Assembly (NCBI GenBank): GCA_001692895.1 | Contig: KV748236.1 | Location: 62,241-126,240 of the forward strand | Length of the DNA stretch: 64,000 nucleotides | DNA from: Cenococcum geophilum 1.58 | Lineage: Eukaryota; Ascomycota; Dothideomycetes; Gloniales; Gloniaceae | Direction of reading: 5' to 3' | Shown here: piece by piece, positions 36,780 through 47,495 of the stretch | How the letters are laid out: every line of letters begins with the position of its first letter | Position numbering within the stretch: the stretch's first letter is position 1 | Notes under the pieces: model-generated | Database searches by the model: none | What the model saw: only the letters and a program-made list of their open reading frames with translations | Told to the model about the DNA's origin: nothing | Made by a program: the position numbers and the translations under genes

Positions 36780-36965
36780 TGTTACGTAACTCGTATTAAG
36801 CTATTCATTAATAAAATAGGTTGATTAATTGATAATCTTGTCTTAAGGTTGATTGATTTTGGACCTAGGGCCCTTAGGCTTAGATGAAGAGGTTTATACT
36901 ATACGTGACTCGTGCACGTGACTCGTGTACGGTCTACGCCTCTAGAGAATATAGATTATCTAATA
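36780..36965 (-). repeat. LTR of the minus-strand Copia (5' copy)
   Basis: 186 bases, TGTTACGTAACTCG...ATTATCTAATA on the plus strand, followed by the GGTAC duplication. Confidence 0.93.
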
Positions 36966-37091
36966 GGTACTTGGGGGCGGTCGCTGCGCGACCTTGTGCG
37001 GGGTTCGCGCCAATTATTAGTAGGGGTGGCCCTAACCTTGTATTAACCTGGGCCGTAACCGAGCTAAATGACCCCCCCCAATATGTGATAG

Positions 37092-37663
37092 ATATCGCCA
37101 CTACAAGTAGGGAGGGTGGCCAGTGATCTTCTTGGACTGGACTGGAGTGGATCTGAGCTTAAATCCACTCCATCTAGTTAGTAAATTGTTTGACTCTAAG
37201 AGCTCCTTGGAGCTCCAGTACATTTATATACTAAGAATAGAAAGGCTTGGCATTAGCATAGCGTTGTAAAAGGAAGAGCAGATGTAGGATAACTGACTAA
37301 AAGCTACCTATATTACTCCTCGCCAATAACCTTAGTCTTATAGTCAATCTTAATAGCCGCATATTGCTTATCTAGCTCACCTTCCTCCTTATTAATCACG
37401 TCGTCTTCTACCTAAGCAGAGGCCTCTGTGGCAACCGTAGCAGTAAGCTGGGCCTTTACTGCTTCCTTAAGGGACACCCTTTCGCAAGGCTCTCCTACTA
37501 ACTTATCTACTTCCTTATTGTCAAATATACCCTTTGGCGGTGGAGTACGCGGTTAGTAGTAAGATACTCTTTAAAGCAATCAATTGGCGCCGGGCCGTTG
37601 CATTTAGGGTGACTTATCAGCTTTTAGGTTAAAGCTCTTAGGCATAAGGATTACGTCATCGGA
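37092..37663. other. segment right of the Crypton array with a decayed minus-strand frame
   Basis: Non-Crypton sequence begins with ATATCGCCACTAC. The plus strand continues a short frame (DIATTSREGGQ then stop) that could be the hAT tail displaced by the array. On the minus strand about 37562-37320 reads RTPPPKGIFDNKEVDKLVG, EPCERVSLKEAVKAQLTATV and DKQYAAIKIDYKTKVIGEE before a stop, with one in-frame TAG. This looks like real but decayed coding. I do not recognise its family. Composition here is less RIP-like than in the neighbours. Confidence 0.5.
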
Positions 37664-38791
37664 TGTAGGGCACGATTAAGTTGACAAATATTGATCTATG
37701 GTGGCAGTAAGAAAAAAGATAAGGATAACTAAATTAAAGCGACGATGACGACGGGGGCAGGGACGACAGGGGTAGGAGGAACAACCCAATTCTAAAATTG
37801 GAGCTCATCGTTGGAGTCGCTGATTGGCTCACTTGTACGCACTGACACCTATACGCTCCCTTCTTACGTTATACCTGCCCGCAGTATTATATATTTAAAG
37901 GACTACAGTCCCTACCTAAATAGTTCTCTTCTTTGTAATAAATCTTAGAATATAATTAAAGTTAATTTATTAGGCAACTACTTTACTAGTTATTATTATA
38001 TTATTAACTTCTTATTTACCTATATACCTAGCCTATTAATAAGTCTACTATAGTTTCTACTATAAGGCTTTATTATATATTTACTACCTAATTATAGTAT
38101 TAATAAAGTTAAATTATATGCTATTAAAAGCAGTAGTTATAATAGCGTCTATAGTAGTAACTACCTTAGGGTTAGGTAATAATACTAGTATAGTAGATAC
38201 TAACTTATAACTAGTTACGGTTAGATAGTTATAGGTAATAGTTAATTAATTAACGGATAGTAATAGGATACTTAAAGAACAAATTAATAGGATAGAAGTA
38301 GTAAAGATTAAGCTACTATCTATTAAGCGATTCTTAGGGGAGAAGTTAAAGCTTAAGGGATTTCTTATATAAATATACTTTAAGGTTATATAAGAGGGAG
38401 TAAAGCTAGTAATAGCTATAGACTAAATAGCTTATATAGGGTTATTTCTAATAAAAAGGGCACTTAAGTGGTATAAGCCTTATTTTACGGGGATATAGAA
38501 AAATAGTATAATAATTACTAACTAAAAAGTATGATATATATTTATTAGTTAGAATAGGTTTACAAAACGTTTAGTATAAATATTTAGAGACCTAAAGGCA
38601 ACTACTATAGTAAAAAGAAAGCTTTAAAATTTAGTATAGTAAACCTTAGTTATTAAGTATATAATATAGTTTTAAACGCTAGCTATATAGGTTAAATGGA
38701 ATAATAAGGCGCTTATAGTATAGTATAAATAGGGACTTAAGGTAAAAGTCTAGGATATAATTATCCTAATAGAAGATATAGATACCCTAAG
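37664..38791 (+). mobile_element. Ty3/Gypsy fragment: LTR and start of gag
   Basis: From about 37895 the sequence is collinear with the plus-strand Gypsy at 58280 onward: LTR tail (ending about 38077), leader, then gag with ALKWYKPYFTGI-like and FRDLKATTIVKRKL-like residues. Heavy RIP has turned the gag ATG region into ATGCTATTAAAAGC. It breaks off at CCCTAAG (38791). The left border is uncertain: a TGTAGGGCACG start at 37664 would give a 414-base LTR, close to the 421-422 of its relatives, but that part does not resemble theirs. Confidence 0.7.
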
Positions 38792-39810
38792 TGTAAGAGG
38801 CCAGCCTAACCGGAACGTATAATTATCTAATTGACAGTGTCACTAGTAAGTAGAAGGTAAGTCAAAGGTAAGTAGAAGGTAGAATGAGTTTCACGTATTA
38901 AAGGACAAATGCTTTTAACCGCTTCTATTTAGAGACTAATTGCTAGTTCTTCTCTAGAGGGGAACTAGCTTCCTATATATTTTTTCCAAAACGCTAGTAA
39001 AACCTTTCGCCCTTAACCTATTTAACTATATTTTCTAGAACATAGATAGGATATAGATAAAACCTTCTACCGTCTTATTGGATATGTACCTCCCGGGGGA
39101 TTCTATTACAATTACCTCCCCTTCTAGGGTCTTAGTTCTCTAAGACTTCGCCTCTACTAAGCTTTTATAAAGTTCCGGCTAAAACCATTAAGGAAACCCT
39201 TAGTAGAAAGGTACTTTATAATATAACTTATTGCTAGCTCTTTACTAGCGCGGAACTTTACTTTATCTTTTATTCCTCTACTCTTCTCCTACCCTAGCTC
39301 CTTATAGTGCTTTTATAATAGAATTTCAATAATAGTGATAAAAATTTGGTAGGATTTACCTCTTTAATTTTAGGAATTTGTTATAAATGGATCTGGAAGT
39401 TATCCGGTACGACGCGTTAACTAATTACTATCCCCATTTACCTAAATAGGCTTTAATAATAACGTCTTTTATTTTAATTTTTTTCTATTTATAAGTTGTC
39501 GTCTTTCCCTTATCCTTTTATTAATAATACCGTTCGTCTTATTCTTAAATAGGCTATTTTATTATATCTCGCCTTTTAGCTTCTATATCTCTAGCCGTAC
39601 TTTTATTACTACCTTATTATCTTTTCTTAACGCGTTTATAAGCAATAGGATCCCTACCTTATCTTTTTATAATAATGCTAACTTCTTAGAGTATTCTCTT
39701 ATAATAGCTTGTAGTCCTTTTACGCGTCCCTAAACCGGCGGTAGTATCGTTTCTCTTCCAGTAACGCCCTAGATAGCGTTTATTACTTCTATAGTAGTTT
39801 CCCTAAAATA
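38792..39810. other. unassigned RIP-affected repeat segment
   Basis: About 1 kb between the Gypsy fragment and the minus-strand Gypsy LTR. It starts TGTAAGAGGCCAGCC right after CTAAG, an LTR-like border, and has short GTAAGTAGAAGG direct repeats near 38848-38881. Minus-strand reading gives Lys/Leu-rich stretches (GLQAIIREYSKKLALL) between stops but no family I can name. It is probably the left part of another element whose other half lies beyond the window. Confidence 0.45.
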
Positions 39811-40232
39811 TAACAGAACCTTATAGCAGGAACTATAGTGGGCTTATTAATGGGCTAGGTATATAGGTAAAGCAAGTTAAAGTTAATAATGTAATAATAA
39901 CTGGTGGAGTGGTTGCCTAATAGATTAACTCTAATTATATTCTAAGAATTACTATAAGGAAGAAACTATCTAGGTAGGGATTAAGGGTCCTTAAATATAT
40001 AACCGTACTCCTATAAAATCCTCCTTATACGTAATATACGTATGCTTTATTTACTCTATCGCAGATTACGCAGATCCTATAGATTATATAAATCGCAATA
40101 TATGACCTTAGCTACTATTCCTCGTTATATAGTTCTATTGGCTCTATTTTAGACCGTGCCTAAATTAACTAACTAGCTTCTTCTAACTCCTCTCCTAGTA
40201 GTTATAATATTATACTTAAAGCGTCCGTAACA
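39811..40232 (-). repeat. 3' LTR of the minus-strand Gypsy
   Basis: 422 bases, the reverse complement of the 58055-58475 LTR with many transitions. Plus-strand ends are TATAACAGAACC and AAGCGTCCGTAACA. Confidence 0.88.
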
Positions 40233-41494
40233 CTATCTCCCTCCTCTTTATCTTTATCCTTAAAGATTTAAAATATCTTTAAGTTATTTACTAAAGGTAT
40301 AATGTCTATCTATTAATTTAGTTAATATTGTTACTTATTATACCTAAAGCGATTTCTTCTTTATTAACTACTCGTCGCATTCACACTATCGCTGCGATAT
40401 TATCCCTTAGTGAGATTATACTATCTCTATATTCTCGCTATTTAAAAGAGGGGTTAGTTTATATTGCGTTGGCGAACCTATCTTTGCAATAACCGTCCTC
40501 TTACTTAAAGTGCACTAAAGCGAATATTTATTCGTCCTATAACGTTCGCTCCGTCTCTAATGTTAAATATATATAACTTATTACTCTTAATAGTTATCTA
40601 GTTCCCTAATTAATTTGTCTTAGGGTTTTATATTTAATTTACTGCTACGTAGCTAGATAATAAACTGTTTGTTACTCTTACGGAACTATATTATTCTTAG
40701 GATGCTAAATAGGAGGCTACTAATGCTTAGTAAAGGGCCCTTAAGTCTCGTCTAGCTACGTCTACTTAGTTAATCCGTCTTAAAAAGGTTTATAAGAAGG
40801 TTTATTCTAAGGAGTAGAAACTTATAGAATAGGGTCTATAGGAACTTAGTAATAAAAGAATAGATCTTCTTCTAACTAAGAAGGAAGTAGGTCTAAGTAG
40901 TTTAGCAACTACTCTTCTTAGGTCCCCCTTAGGTAACTTATTCTTTAGTAATCCTTTTTTATTAATACTACCTAACCTAATTTCTTCCGATACTCCTCTA
41001 CCTTTCTTATAGCGTTTTTTAAATTTTCTAGTAGTTCCTAGGTAGTCTTAGTGTAGCCTATCTACTTAACTTTATACTATATTTTATTATTAATATCCTT
41101 ATAACTAATAATTTTTAAAACTTACTATTTATCTTCTTCCTATCCTCTATACGTGTCTGCCTTATAAACTAATAGCTTAATATTTCCGTATACTAGCTCT
41201 AGCATTACAATATACTATATAGGGTAGATCTTTATTTTGGCTAGTAGGTCTAATTTAAATATAACCGGTAAAATCCTTTATATAATTTTAAAAGGTTCTA
41301 GTCTAATATAGTCTAATTTTTTGCTTAGTTGTTAAATCTTAAACATTTTATATAGTAGCCATACTTTATCTCCCTCCTTAAGATTTAGTCTTTTAGATCT
41401 CCTAGCATTATAGTACTTTTTTTATTTTCTTCTATACTATCTTTACTAATTCTATAAGGTCTATATAAAGATTTATTAATGTCTTTATTCTTTC

Positions 41495-41660
41495 TATCGG
41501 GAATAAGGCAAGTTGCTATCACGTATTACCGCGGCACTAGCGTGGCGAGGAGCCTTAAGCTCCTCGCCCTCCCTTATTCCAATTAATAAGCTTTATTAAC
41601 CAACATCACTGTAACCTACTCGAGTAGTTATTATTAGTAAGTCACCCTATATAACTAATA
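41495..41660 (+). repeat. 5' LTR of the plus-strand Copia
   Basis: 166 bases. Starts TATCGGGAATAAGG (TGTTGGG in the 3' copy) and contains a strong GCGAGGAGC-CTTAA-GCTCCTCGC hairpin. Confidence 0.92.
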
Positions 41661-44505
41661 CTGATCAGTAGTTGAATATATAGTCAATTATAGAGTAGCT
41701 AAGTTTTTGAATAGAAGAGACAGTCTCATATAGGGGTGCTATATACGCTTATATGGAATAGATCCCGGCGATACTATACTATCTTAAACTTACGGAAAAC
41801 TAGTAATAGAAGTGTCACTAAGTACTAGGAGATACCAAGTTGCGTTTATTACGTAGAACAACCACATTTACAAAGATTTGGTTAAGTACTTTAGGTTAGA
41901 AGTATTACTGAACCTAAGGTCCCAAATTAACGTCTAAAACGCGTCAAACGACGTCCAAAATGCGTTAAATAACATCTCAAATTGCCTACTTCTTAATAGT
42001 AAACCTACGAGATCCTATAAAACCGAAAATCCTACCTACCTTTAACGTACGACACCCCGTTAATTCTACACCTACTATAGCGTTAACCTATCTAAAGAAG
42101 TACGAGAAGGATATTAACCCGGAAATATAAAATACCGATATAATTAACTTTATAAACGCTAAGTAATAGGACCTAAACGGATTCTTATTATACCGTATAG
42201 TATATTATAAAGACAGCAAATATAATAATACTATGCTATAGTACTATATAAGGGAGGACTTTATTAGATAGATAAAGGAAATATAGACTCCTATAAAGAA
42301 GGATATTATATAAGACTTCTATAACTTCTTACGGGAGTATAGAGTCTTTATACCTATAGATGGGGGTACTATTAGAGACAACATTTAGGAGCAGGTTATT
42401 AACGTAAAAGAAGAGCATAAATAGACTCTATAAGAGATTAAGCACTAACTACGCACTATAAGGAAGCTTAACTTATAATGGAACTTAAGTAATATACCTC
42501 TAGAGATAAACCTACCTCCGCCTTTAACTCCTCTGTATCTAATTTAACCTGTAACTTTAATATTAAATACTATACCCCAACAAAAGCAGGCATAGGATCC
42601 CATTACTTCGCGATTTAATAACCTTTAGACTCCACCGACTAGACCTACGTCCCCACTGCAGCCTATAATACAACCCCTACCTCCTCTATCTTAATCTTAA
42701 ATTAGAGGTAGTTTAAAATTGCTTATAGAGCTTACGAAGCTCTATTTAGATTAGGAAAAGAAGTTTAGCGGGGAATTATATAATATTCTTAATTTAAAAC
42801 TATATATCTTCTATAACTATTGCTAAAAGGTAGAAATAGAGTCTAATTAATACCACAACGCCTATTCCGTTATGCTTAAGGGCCGAGCTAGTACCTTCTA
42901 TTATAATTATTTAGTAGGAAAAGGATATAATTTTAACCGTATAATATATAAGTTAAAATACTACTTTAAAATAAAAGAGAATAAGTAGTAGTATATATTA
43001 GAATAGAGAGAGACTACCTTCCTAAGGATTATTACTACAAACCTAGGTGTCCCTCGGCTTAATTATCTTTAAAAGCTCTTTAATTAACTTTAAATAATTT
43101 AGCGTGGTTTACCCGAATTATATTAAGAGGACTTTAGCCTATATAATTAAGTTATTAGTATATACTAAGGTATTAAAGAATATAACCTTACTCTCTTTAA
43201 TCCTATAAATACTTATAAAGGAGTATATGCTTAATTAAGATCTTCTATTAGCACCGCTCTACGCTCTTAAGAAGTATAGCAATTTAACGCCCAACTCTAA
43301 CCTACTTTAATTAACCTGCCTAACTAATATAATTATAACTAGACTAATTGAATATATAGTAGCCGGGGTAGGTAATATGGTAGAGGGTATAATTAATAAC
43401 TATAAGGTAAAGGTAGAGGTCCTTATAGAGGTTTATTTCAAAGTAATTACTAGAAGAAGTGCTACGTTTATAAGAAACCGAATTACTAGTTAAATAGGCA
43501 TTCTCTTAATAAGCGAAAGGAGGTATATAATAAGTTTCGCTAGAGTATAAGAAATATTAGAAATTATAAGGTTACTACAGCCTACTTCTAAAGCTTTCTG
43601 GTTTAATATAAAGACGTAGAAGATCTTAAGGGTAAGGTTAATAAGACTAAATAGCTTCTTATAGATATAGAAATTAAGGAGTACTTACCTAACTAATACT
43701 TTACTAAGTATAGTGAGGTAGATGGCATATAAACCGTTATTATTCTTAATAACTAATCTACGCTCCATTTTACTATAAAGTTAGATATCTTTAATAAGCT
43801 AAGGGAGAGTTCTACATTCTCCTTTAATAACAGATACTTAGTAAACGTCTTCTATAGTATTATACTAGATACTAAAGCTATAAGAGTATCTATAGTAGGA
43901 GAACCTTAAGTTTAAGCCCTTTAGCAGCTTAATAGCTCTATTTAGATTAACTATTTAACGGTAGGCTAATACATAATTTATTTTAGCAAGGGTACTACGA
44001 TCTCTTTTAGCATAATTAGGGTCTAAACCCCCTTAGGGTATATTACCTTTTACGTCATTCCTATAAATACCCTGTTTTTATTTTATATTAGAAATATAAA
44101 CAAATTGGGTGTTAAGCTTAATAACCTTAAGAATATACTTATTTAGGGAGATAATTGGGTGCTCGTTATGCGCAAGTAGGGTTACCCCTAGTTACTCCTT
44201 TATTAACTAGAAAAGAGTATTGCTTAAAGCTACTTAACTAAGTTAGAGTTACGTTAACTATATCGTCGTTTTAGCCACCTATCCGTTTATTAATTACTTA
44301 GGGTTCTTTAGTAAGTAGGCTATAAAGTTGAGGTTAAGGCAATTAAGCATCTTATAAAGTACTACTATTACTACTAAATAAACCAGAAGTCCCCTAGCCA
44401 ATTTAAGTTTACCCTTAAAAATAACTACAACTTTAACTTTTATATTATCGTTAACGTTATATATCTTAGCGGTAAGCTAATACTTTAAGTTATTAACTTC
44501 TTAAC

Positions 44506-44681
44506 TGTCTATACGAGTAGAGGTTACGTGGTTATGTCTCTGATTAGTCATCCTTACGGTGACTTATTAGCCCCCTATTTAGGCACCGCGATCCTTACGA
44601 TCTTCTGCGAAAGACACGAATGAATTAAAGAACCTATTACCTTATATTACAATTACAGTACCCCCCTAGGTGATACCGACA
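44506..44681 (+). repeat. left LTR of the satellite-rich element
   Basis: 176 bases. Nearly identical to the right LTR apart from a few transitions (ACGTGGTTATG against ACGTAGTTATG). Confidence 0.92.
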
Positions 44682-44767
44682 CTAATTAGTTAATATTACA
44701 GATTAGCCAGGTGTTATTACAAAGAAAGGCACTATACAATTGCTCCTACCAAGGCCCGTTAACCACA

Positions 44768-44985
44768 TTATCAGGAAATTTTTTTTGGGGCTTGTTGTTG
44801 CGGTTTGCGGCAAATTGCCACAAACCATACGGTTGCGGCAGGTGGATATGGTCGATAGCAATTTGCGTAAAACGCACGTTTTATAACAAGTTTGCAGCAC
44901 CCTAACAGCAATTTGCGCGTTTTATAATAAATTTGCAGCACCTAATAGCAAATTGCGGTAAAATGCTACCCTATAAATAAATAGT
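44768..44985. repeat. AGGAAATTTTTTTTGGGGC half-element and GCAATTTGC repeats
   Basis: The left border resembles the arm of the foldback MITE at 47240 (AGGAAATTTTTTTT), but no matching right arm follows. Instead there are degenerate repeats of GCAATTTGCG...TTTGCAGCACC about 45-55 bases apart. Likely a truncated relative. Confidence 0.55.
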
Positions 44986-44994
44986 GCGCAAACT

Positions 44995-45085
44995 GTACGA
45001 ATTATACGAATTATACGAATTGTAAAAACTATATAAATTGTACGAATTGTACGAATTGTACGAATTGTAAAAACTGTATAAATTG
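44995..45085. repeat. 9-base tandem repeat TACGAATTG
   Basis: About eight to ten copies of TACGAATT(G/A), interspersed with TAAAAACTATATAAATTG. Low complexity. Confidence 0.8.
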
Positions 45086-45237
45086 TAACTATATAAATTA
45101 TAATTATATTATATAATAACCAAATTATCACATATTTCCATAGATTTCTATAGTATACTTTTAAATATATTTATATTATAACTATATAAAATATAGAGCT
45201 ATCTACTTTAGGCGTTAAGGGGAAGCCTCTCGCGGAG

Positions 45238-45400
45238 GCTCTAAATTATCTGCCTACCTACTTACCTACCTACCTGCCTACCTACCTGCCTGCTTGCCTA
45301 CCTACCTACCTACCTATCTGTCTGTCTATGCCTACCTATCTATGCCTACCTGTCTATACCTACCTATCTATATTACCTTAATTCGATCGATCGATCGAAT
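45238..45400. repeat. CCTA-type tetranucleotide repeat and CGAT run
   Basis: CTACCTACCTGCCTGC-type runs (about 45248-45365), ending in TCGATCGATCGATCGAAT near 45380-45400. Simple-sequence repeat. Confidence 0.85.
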
Positions 45401-45419
45401 CGTTTATCGTGTTTGCTGG

Positions 45420-45905
45420 CTGGTTGTTCGAACGGTTGTCGTATAGCTCTAATGACGGTCGTGTGGCGATGACGATAGTTATCTAGCTCTGGCGACGGTT
45501 ATCTGGCTCCGGCGACGGTTATCTAGCTCTGACGGTTGTCTAGCTCTAGTAACGGTTATCTAGCTCTAACAACGGTCGTCTAGCTCTGGCGACGGTTATC
45601 TGGCTCCGGCGACGGTCGTCTAGCTCTGGCGACGGTTATCTAGCTTTAGCGACGGTCGTCTAGCTTTAGCGACGGTTATCTAGCTCCGGCAACGGTTGTT
45701 TAGCTCTAATAACGGTCGTCTGGCTCTGATGGTTGTCTAGCTCTAGCGACGGTCATCTGGCTCCGGCGACGGTTGTCTAGCTCTAGTGACGGTTATCTAG
45801 CTCCGGCGATAGTCGTCTAGCTCTAATGACGGTCGTCTAGCTCTGACGATCGTCTAGCTCTGGCAACGGTTGTCTGGCTCCGGCGACGGTTGTCTGCTGG
45901 CTGTT
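45420..45905. repeat. 20-base minisatellite
   Basis: About 22-24 copies of a 20-base unit (consensus GTCTAGCTCTGGCGACGGTT), alternating between GTCTAG and ATCTAG starts, so a 40-base higher-order period is visible in places. Variants mostly differ by transitions. No coding role seen. Confidence 0.9.
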
Positions 45906-46063
45906 GTTCTGGTGTCTTCCTAGGTAGGGAGGATGTAAGGAAGGGTAAAAAATGAGGTGGCTACCTAGGTGTATATAGGGGGTATACTTAGCAGAGGTAT
46001 GTGTAGAGGCTATCGGGAATATAGCGGGGACCCGATAGTAGTGTGTCGCGCGCATACACATAA

Positions 46064-47235
46064 AGGCTTTGTGTAGAGCTTTGTGTAGAGCCTCCGTATG
46101 TAGAGCTTCGCGTAGAGCCTCGTGTAGAGCTTCGCGCAGAGCCTTGTGTAGAGCCTCTATATATAGAGCTTTGTGTAGAGCTTCGTAGAGCTTTATGTAG
46201 AGCTTTGTGTAGAGCTTTATATAGAGCTTTATGCAGAGCTTCGTGTAGAGCTTCGTGCAGAGCCTTTGTACGTAGAGCTTTGTGTAGAGCTTTGTGTAGA
46301 GCTTTGTGTAGAGCTTTGTGTAAAGCTTTGTATAGAGCTTCGTGTAGAGCTTTGTATAGAGCTTCGTGTAGAGCCTTGTGTAGAGCCTCTATACCTAGAG
46401 CTTTGTGTAGAGCCTTGTGTAGAGCCTTGTGTAAAGCTTCGTGTAAAGCTTTGTGCAGAGCTTCGTGTAGAGCTTTGTGTAGAGCCTCTGTACGCAGAGC
46501 TTCGTGTAGAGCATTGTGTAAAGCTTCGTGTAGAGCATTGTGTAGAGCATTGTGTAGAGCTTCGTGCAGAGCTTCGTATAGAGCTTTGTGTAGAGCCTTG
46601 TGTAGAGCCTCTGTACCTAGAGCTTTGTGTAGAGCCTTGTGTAGAGCCTCGTGTAAAGCTTTGTGTAAAGCTTTGTGCAGAGCTTCGTATAGAGCTTTGT
46701 GTAGAGCTTCGTGTAGAGCTTTGTGTAGAGCCTCTGTACGCAGAGCTTCGTGTAGAGCATTGTGTAAAGCTTCGTGTAGAGCATCGTGCAAAGCTTCGTG
46801 TAGAGTATCGTGCAAAGCTTCGTATAGAGCTTTGTGTAGAGCTTCGTACAGAGCCTCGTGTAAAGCTTTGTGTAGAGCTTCGTGTAGAGCTTTGTGTAGA
46901 GCTTTGTGTAGAGCTTTGTGTAGAGCTTCGTGTAGAGCTTCGTGCACGAATTCGTGTAGAACTTCGTGTAGAGCCTCGTGCAGAGCCTCTGTATGCAGAG
47001 CTTTGTGTAGAGCCTTGTGTAAAGCCTTGTGCAAAGCTTCGTGTAGAGCTTCGTGTAGAGCTTCGTGTAGAGCTTTGTGTAGAGCTTCGTGCAGAGCTTT
47101 GTGTAGAGCTTCGTGTAGAGCTTTGTGCAGAGCTTCGTGCAGAGCTTCGTGCAGAGCTTCGTGCAGAGCTTCGTGTAGAGCTTTATGTAAAGCCTTATGT
47201 AGAGCTTTATATAGAGCCTTATGCAGAGCCTCTGC
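46064..47235. repeat. 12-base minisatellite, about 98 units
   Basis: Unit GAGCTTYGTGTA, repeated for 1.17 kb with variants (GAGCCTTGTGTA, GAGCATTGTGTA, GAGCTTCGTGCA). Every 100-120 bases a distinct near-palindromic unit, CCTCTGTACGCAGAGC or CCTCTATACCTAGAGC, marks a higher-order period (about 46151, 46262, 46384, 46484, 46604, 46722, 46984). Because 12 is a multiple of three and the unit has a stop in only one of six frames, long open frames run through it (439 codons on the minus strand, 453 and 324 on the plus strand). The minus frame would code for ALHKALHE repeats. I treat these frames as by-products. TpG is abundant, so RIP has not acted here. Confidence 0.92.
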
Positions 47236-47239
47236 ATTA

Positions 47240-47495
47240 GGAAATTTTTTTTTAGGCATATTGTTGCAAGCGAAAATTGGGGTCTGCAAAACCTGCGTAA
47301 GTCGCAATTTTGGTAATTTATGGCGATTTGCAGCAATTTGCTACAAACACATAGATAAGGCAGGCGCGTGCATAGGTAGCCTATGTGTTTGTAGCAAATT
47401 GCTGCAAATCGCCGCAAATTGCCAAATTTGCGACTTACGCAGGTTTTGCAGACCCCGATTTTCGTTTGCAACAACGTGCCCAAAAAAAAATTTCC
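47240..47495. mobile_element. 256-base foldback MITE
   Basis: Two long inverted arms, about 47240-47354 and 47381-47495, are separated by a 26-base loop. Outer ends are GGAAATTTTTTTTTAGGC and the complement GCCCAAAAAAAAATTTCC, with TA on both sides (47238-47239, 47496-47497). The flanking ATTAGG/CCTAAT symmetry extends the palindrome. Arms contain CAGCAATTTGCTACAAACAC and GGTCTGCAAAACCTGCG. No coding capacity. Could be a Tc1/mariner-type MITE. Confidence 0.85.

Larger units (their letters stand above)
31120..36965 (-). mobile_element. Ty1/Copia retrotransposon, minus strand, RIP-degraded
   Basis: 5,846 bases with 186-base LTRs and a perfect GGTAC target duplication (31115-31119, 36966-36970). 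On the minus strand the order is gag, integrase, reverse transcriptase, RNase H, which defines Copia. Gag zinc knuckle KCLACGIRGHSLKDY (about 35408-35450) has its last Cys changed to Tyr. Integrase core reads VRVMFIHNTFLGRTFSYFIT, then VNTIRLDNELGRRRTLK (about 34050-34520). Reverse transcriptase motif is FFYINNIVFC (about 32640-32670), where FYVDDIV is expected. RNase H reads GYIIKLFGGPIAWRANKQ (about 31880-32010). Dozens of stops make it inactive. The LTRs begin TATTAG on the coding strand, consistent with a TG to TA RIP change. Confidence 0.92.
16952..37091 (+). mobile_element. head-to-tail array of four Crypton tyrosine-recombinase elements
   Basis: Four copies of one unit lie directly end to end. 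They start at 16952, 20501, 24030 and 27720 (the last ends at 37091 after a Copia insertion). Net unit length is about 3.52-3.55 kb. Each junction reads ATAATAG then GTAT(C/T)(G/A)GAGG. Each unit encodes, through RIP stops, an N-terminal coiled basic region, a tyrosine-recombinase domain, a repeat linker, and a C-terminal GCR1_C-type DNA-binding domain. The recombinase includes HxxR-like AGRxN, then GAYLSYLPRAFM with the likely catalytic Tyr, and GLGFLRLLYxLRVILL. The GCR1_C block reads GARWRVNGEAIFYSRRRK followed by IIKNIRRRIEDGT. This order is that of fungal Cryptons, which move as DNA circles by recombinase rather than by DDE transposase. Copies differ mainly by C/T and G/A changes, as RIP would produce. 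Confidence 0.82.
27720..37091 (+). pseudogene. Crypton copy 4, split by a Copia element
   Basis: Two pieces, 27720-31119 and 36971-37091, together 3,521 bases, separated by the Copia element that inserted at GGTAC, just inside the Crypton right end. The right piece carries the terminal GGTCGCTGCGCGACC hairpin and ends in GTGATAG before non-Crypton sequence ATATCGCCACTAC. It is collinear with the other copies and equally degraded. Confidence 0.8.

Noticed and set aside
16952..37091. Starship giant element with a DUF3435 captain recombinase
   Set aside because: There is a tyrosine recombinase, but its C-terminal GCR1_C-type domain, 3.5-kb unit size and lack of cargo genes fit Crypton. No captain-type 5' gene followed by cargo is seen.
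16952..37091. Array as rDNA or centromeric satellite
   Set aside because: Units code for recombinase and GCR1_C remnants and contain no rRNA sequence. Only four copies lie inside a transposon nest.
44995..45085. Telomere-like repeat
   Set aside because: The 9-base TACGAATTG repeat does not resemble the TTAGGG telomere unit of filamentous fungi and lies within an LTR element.
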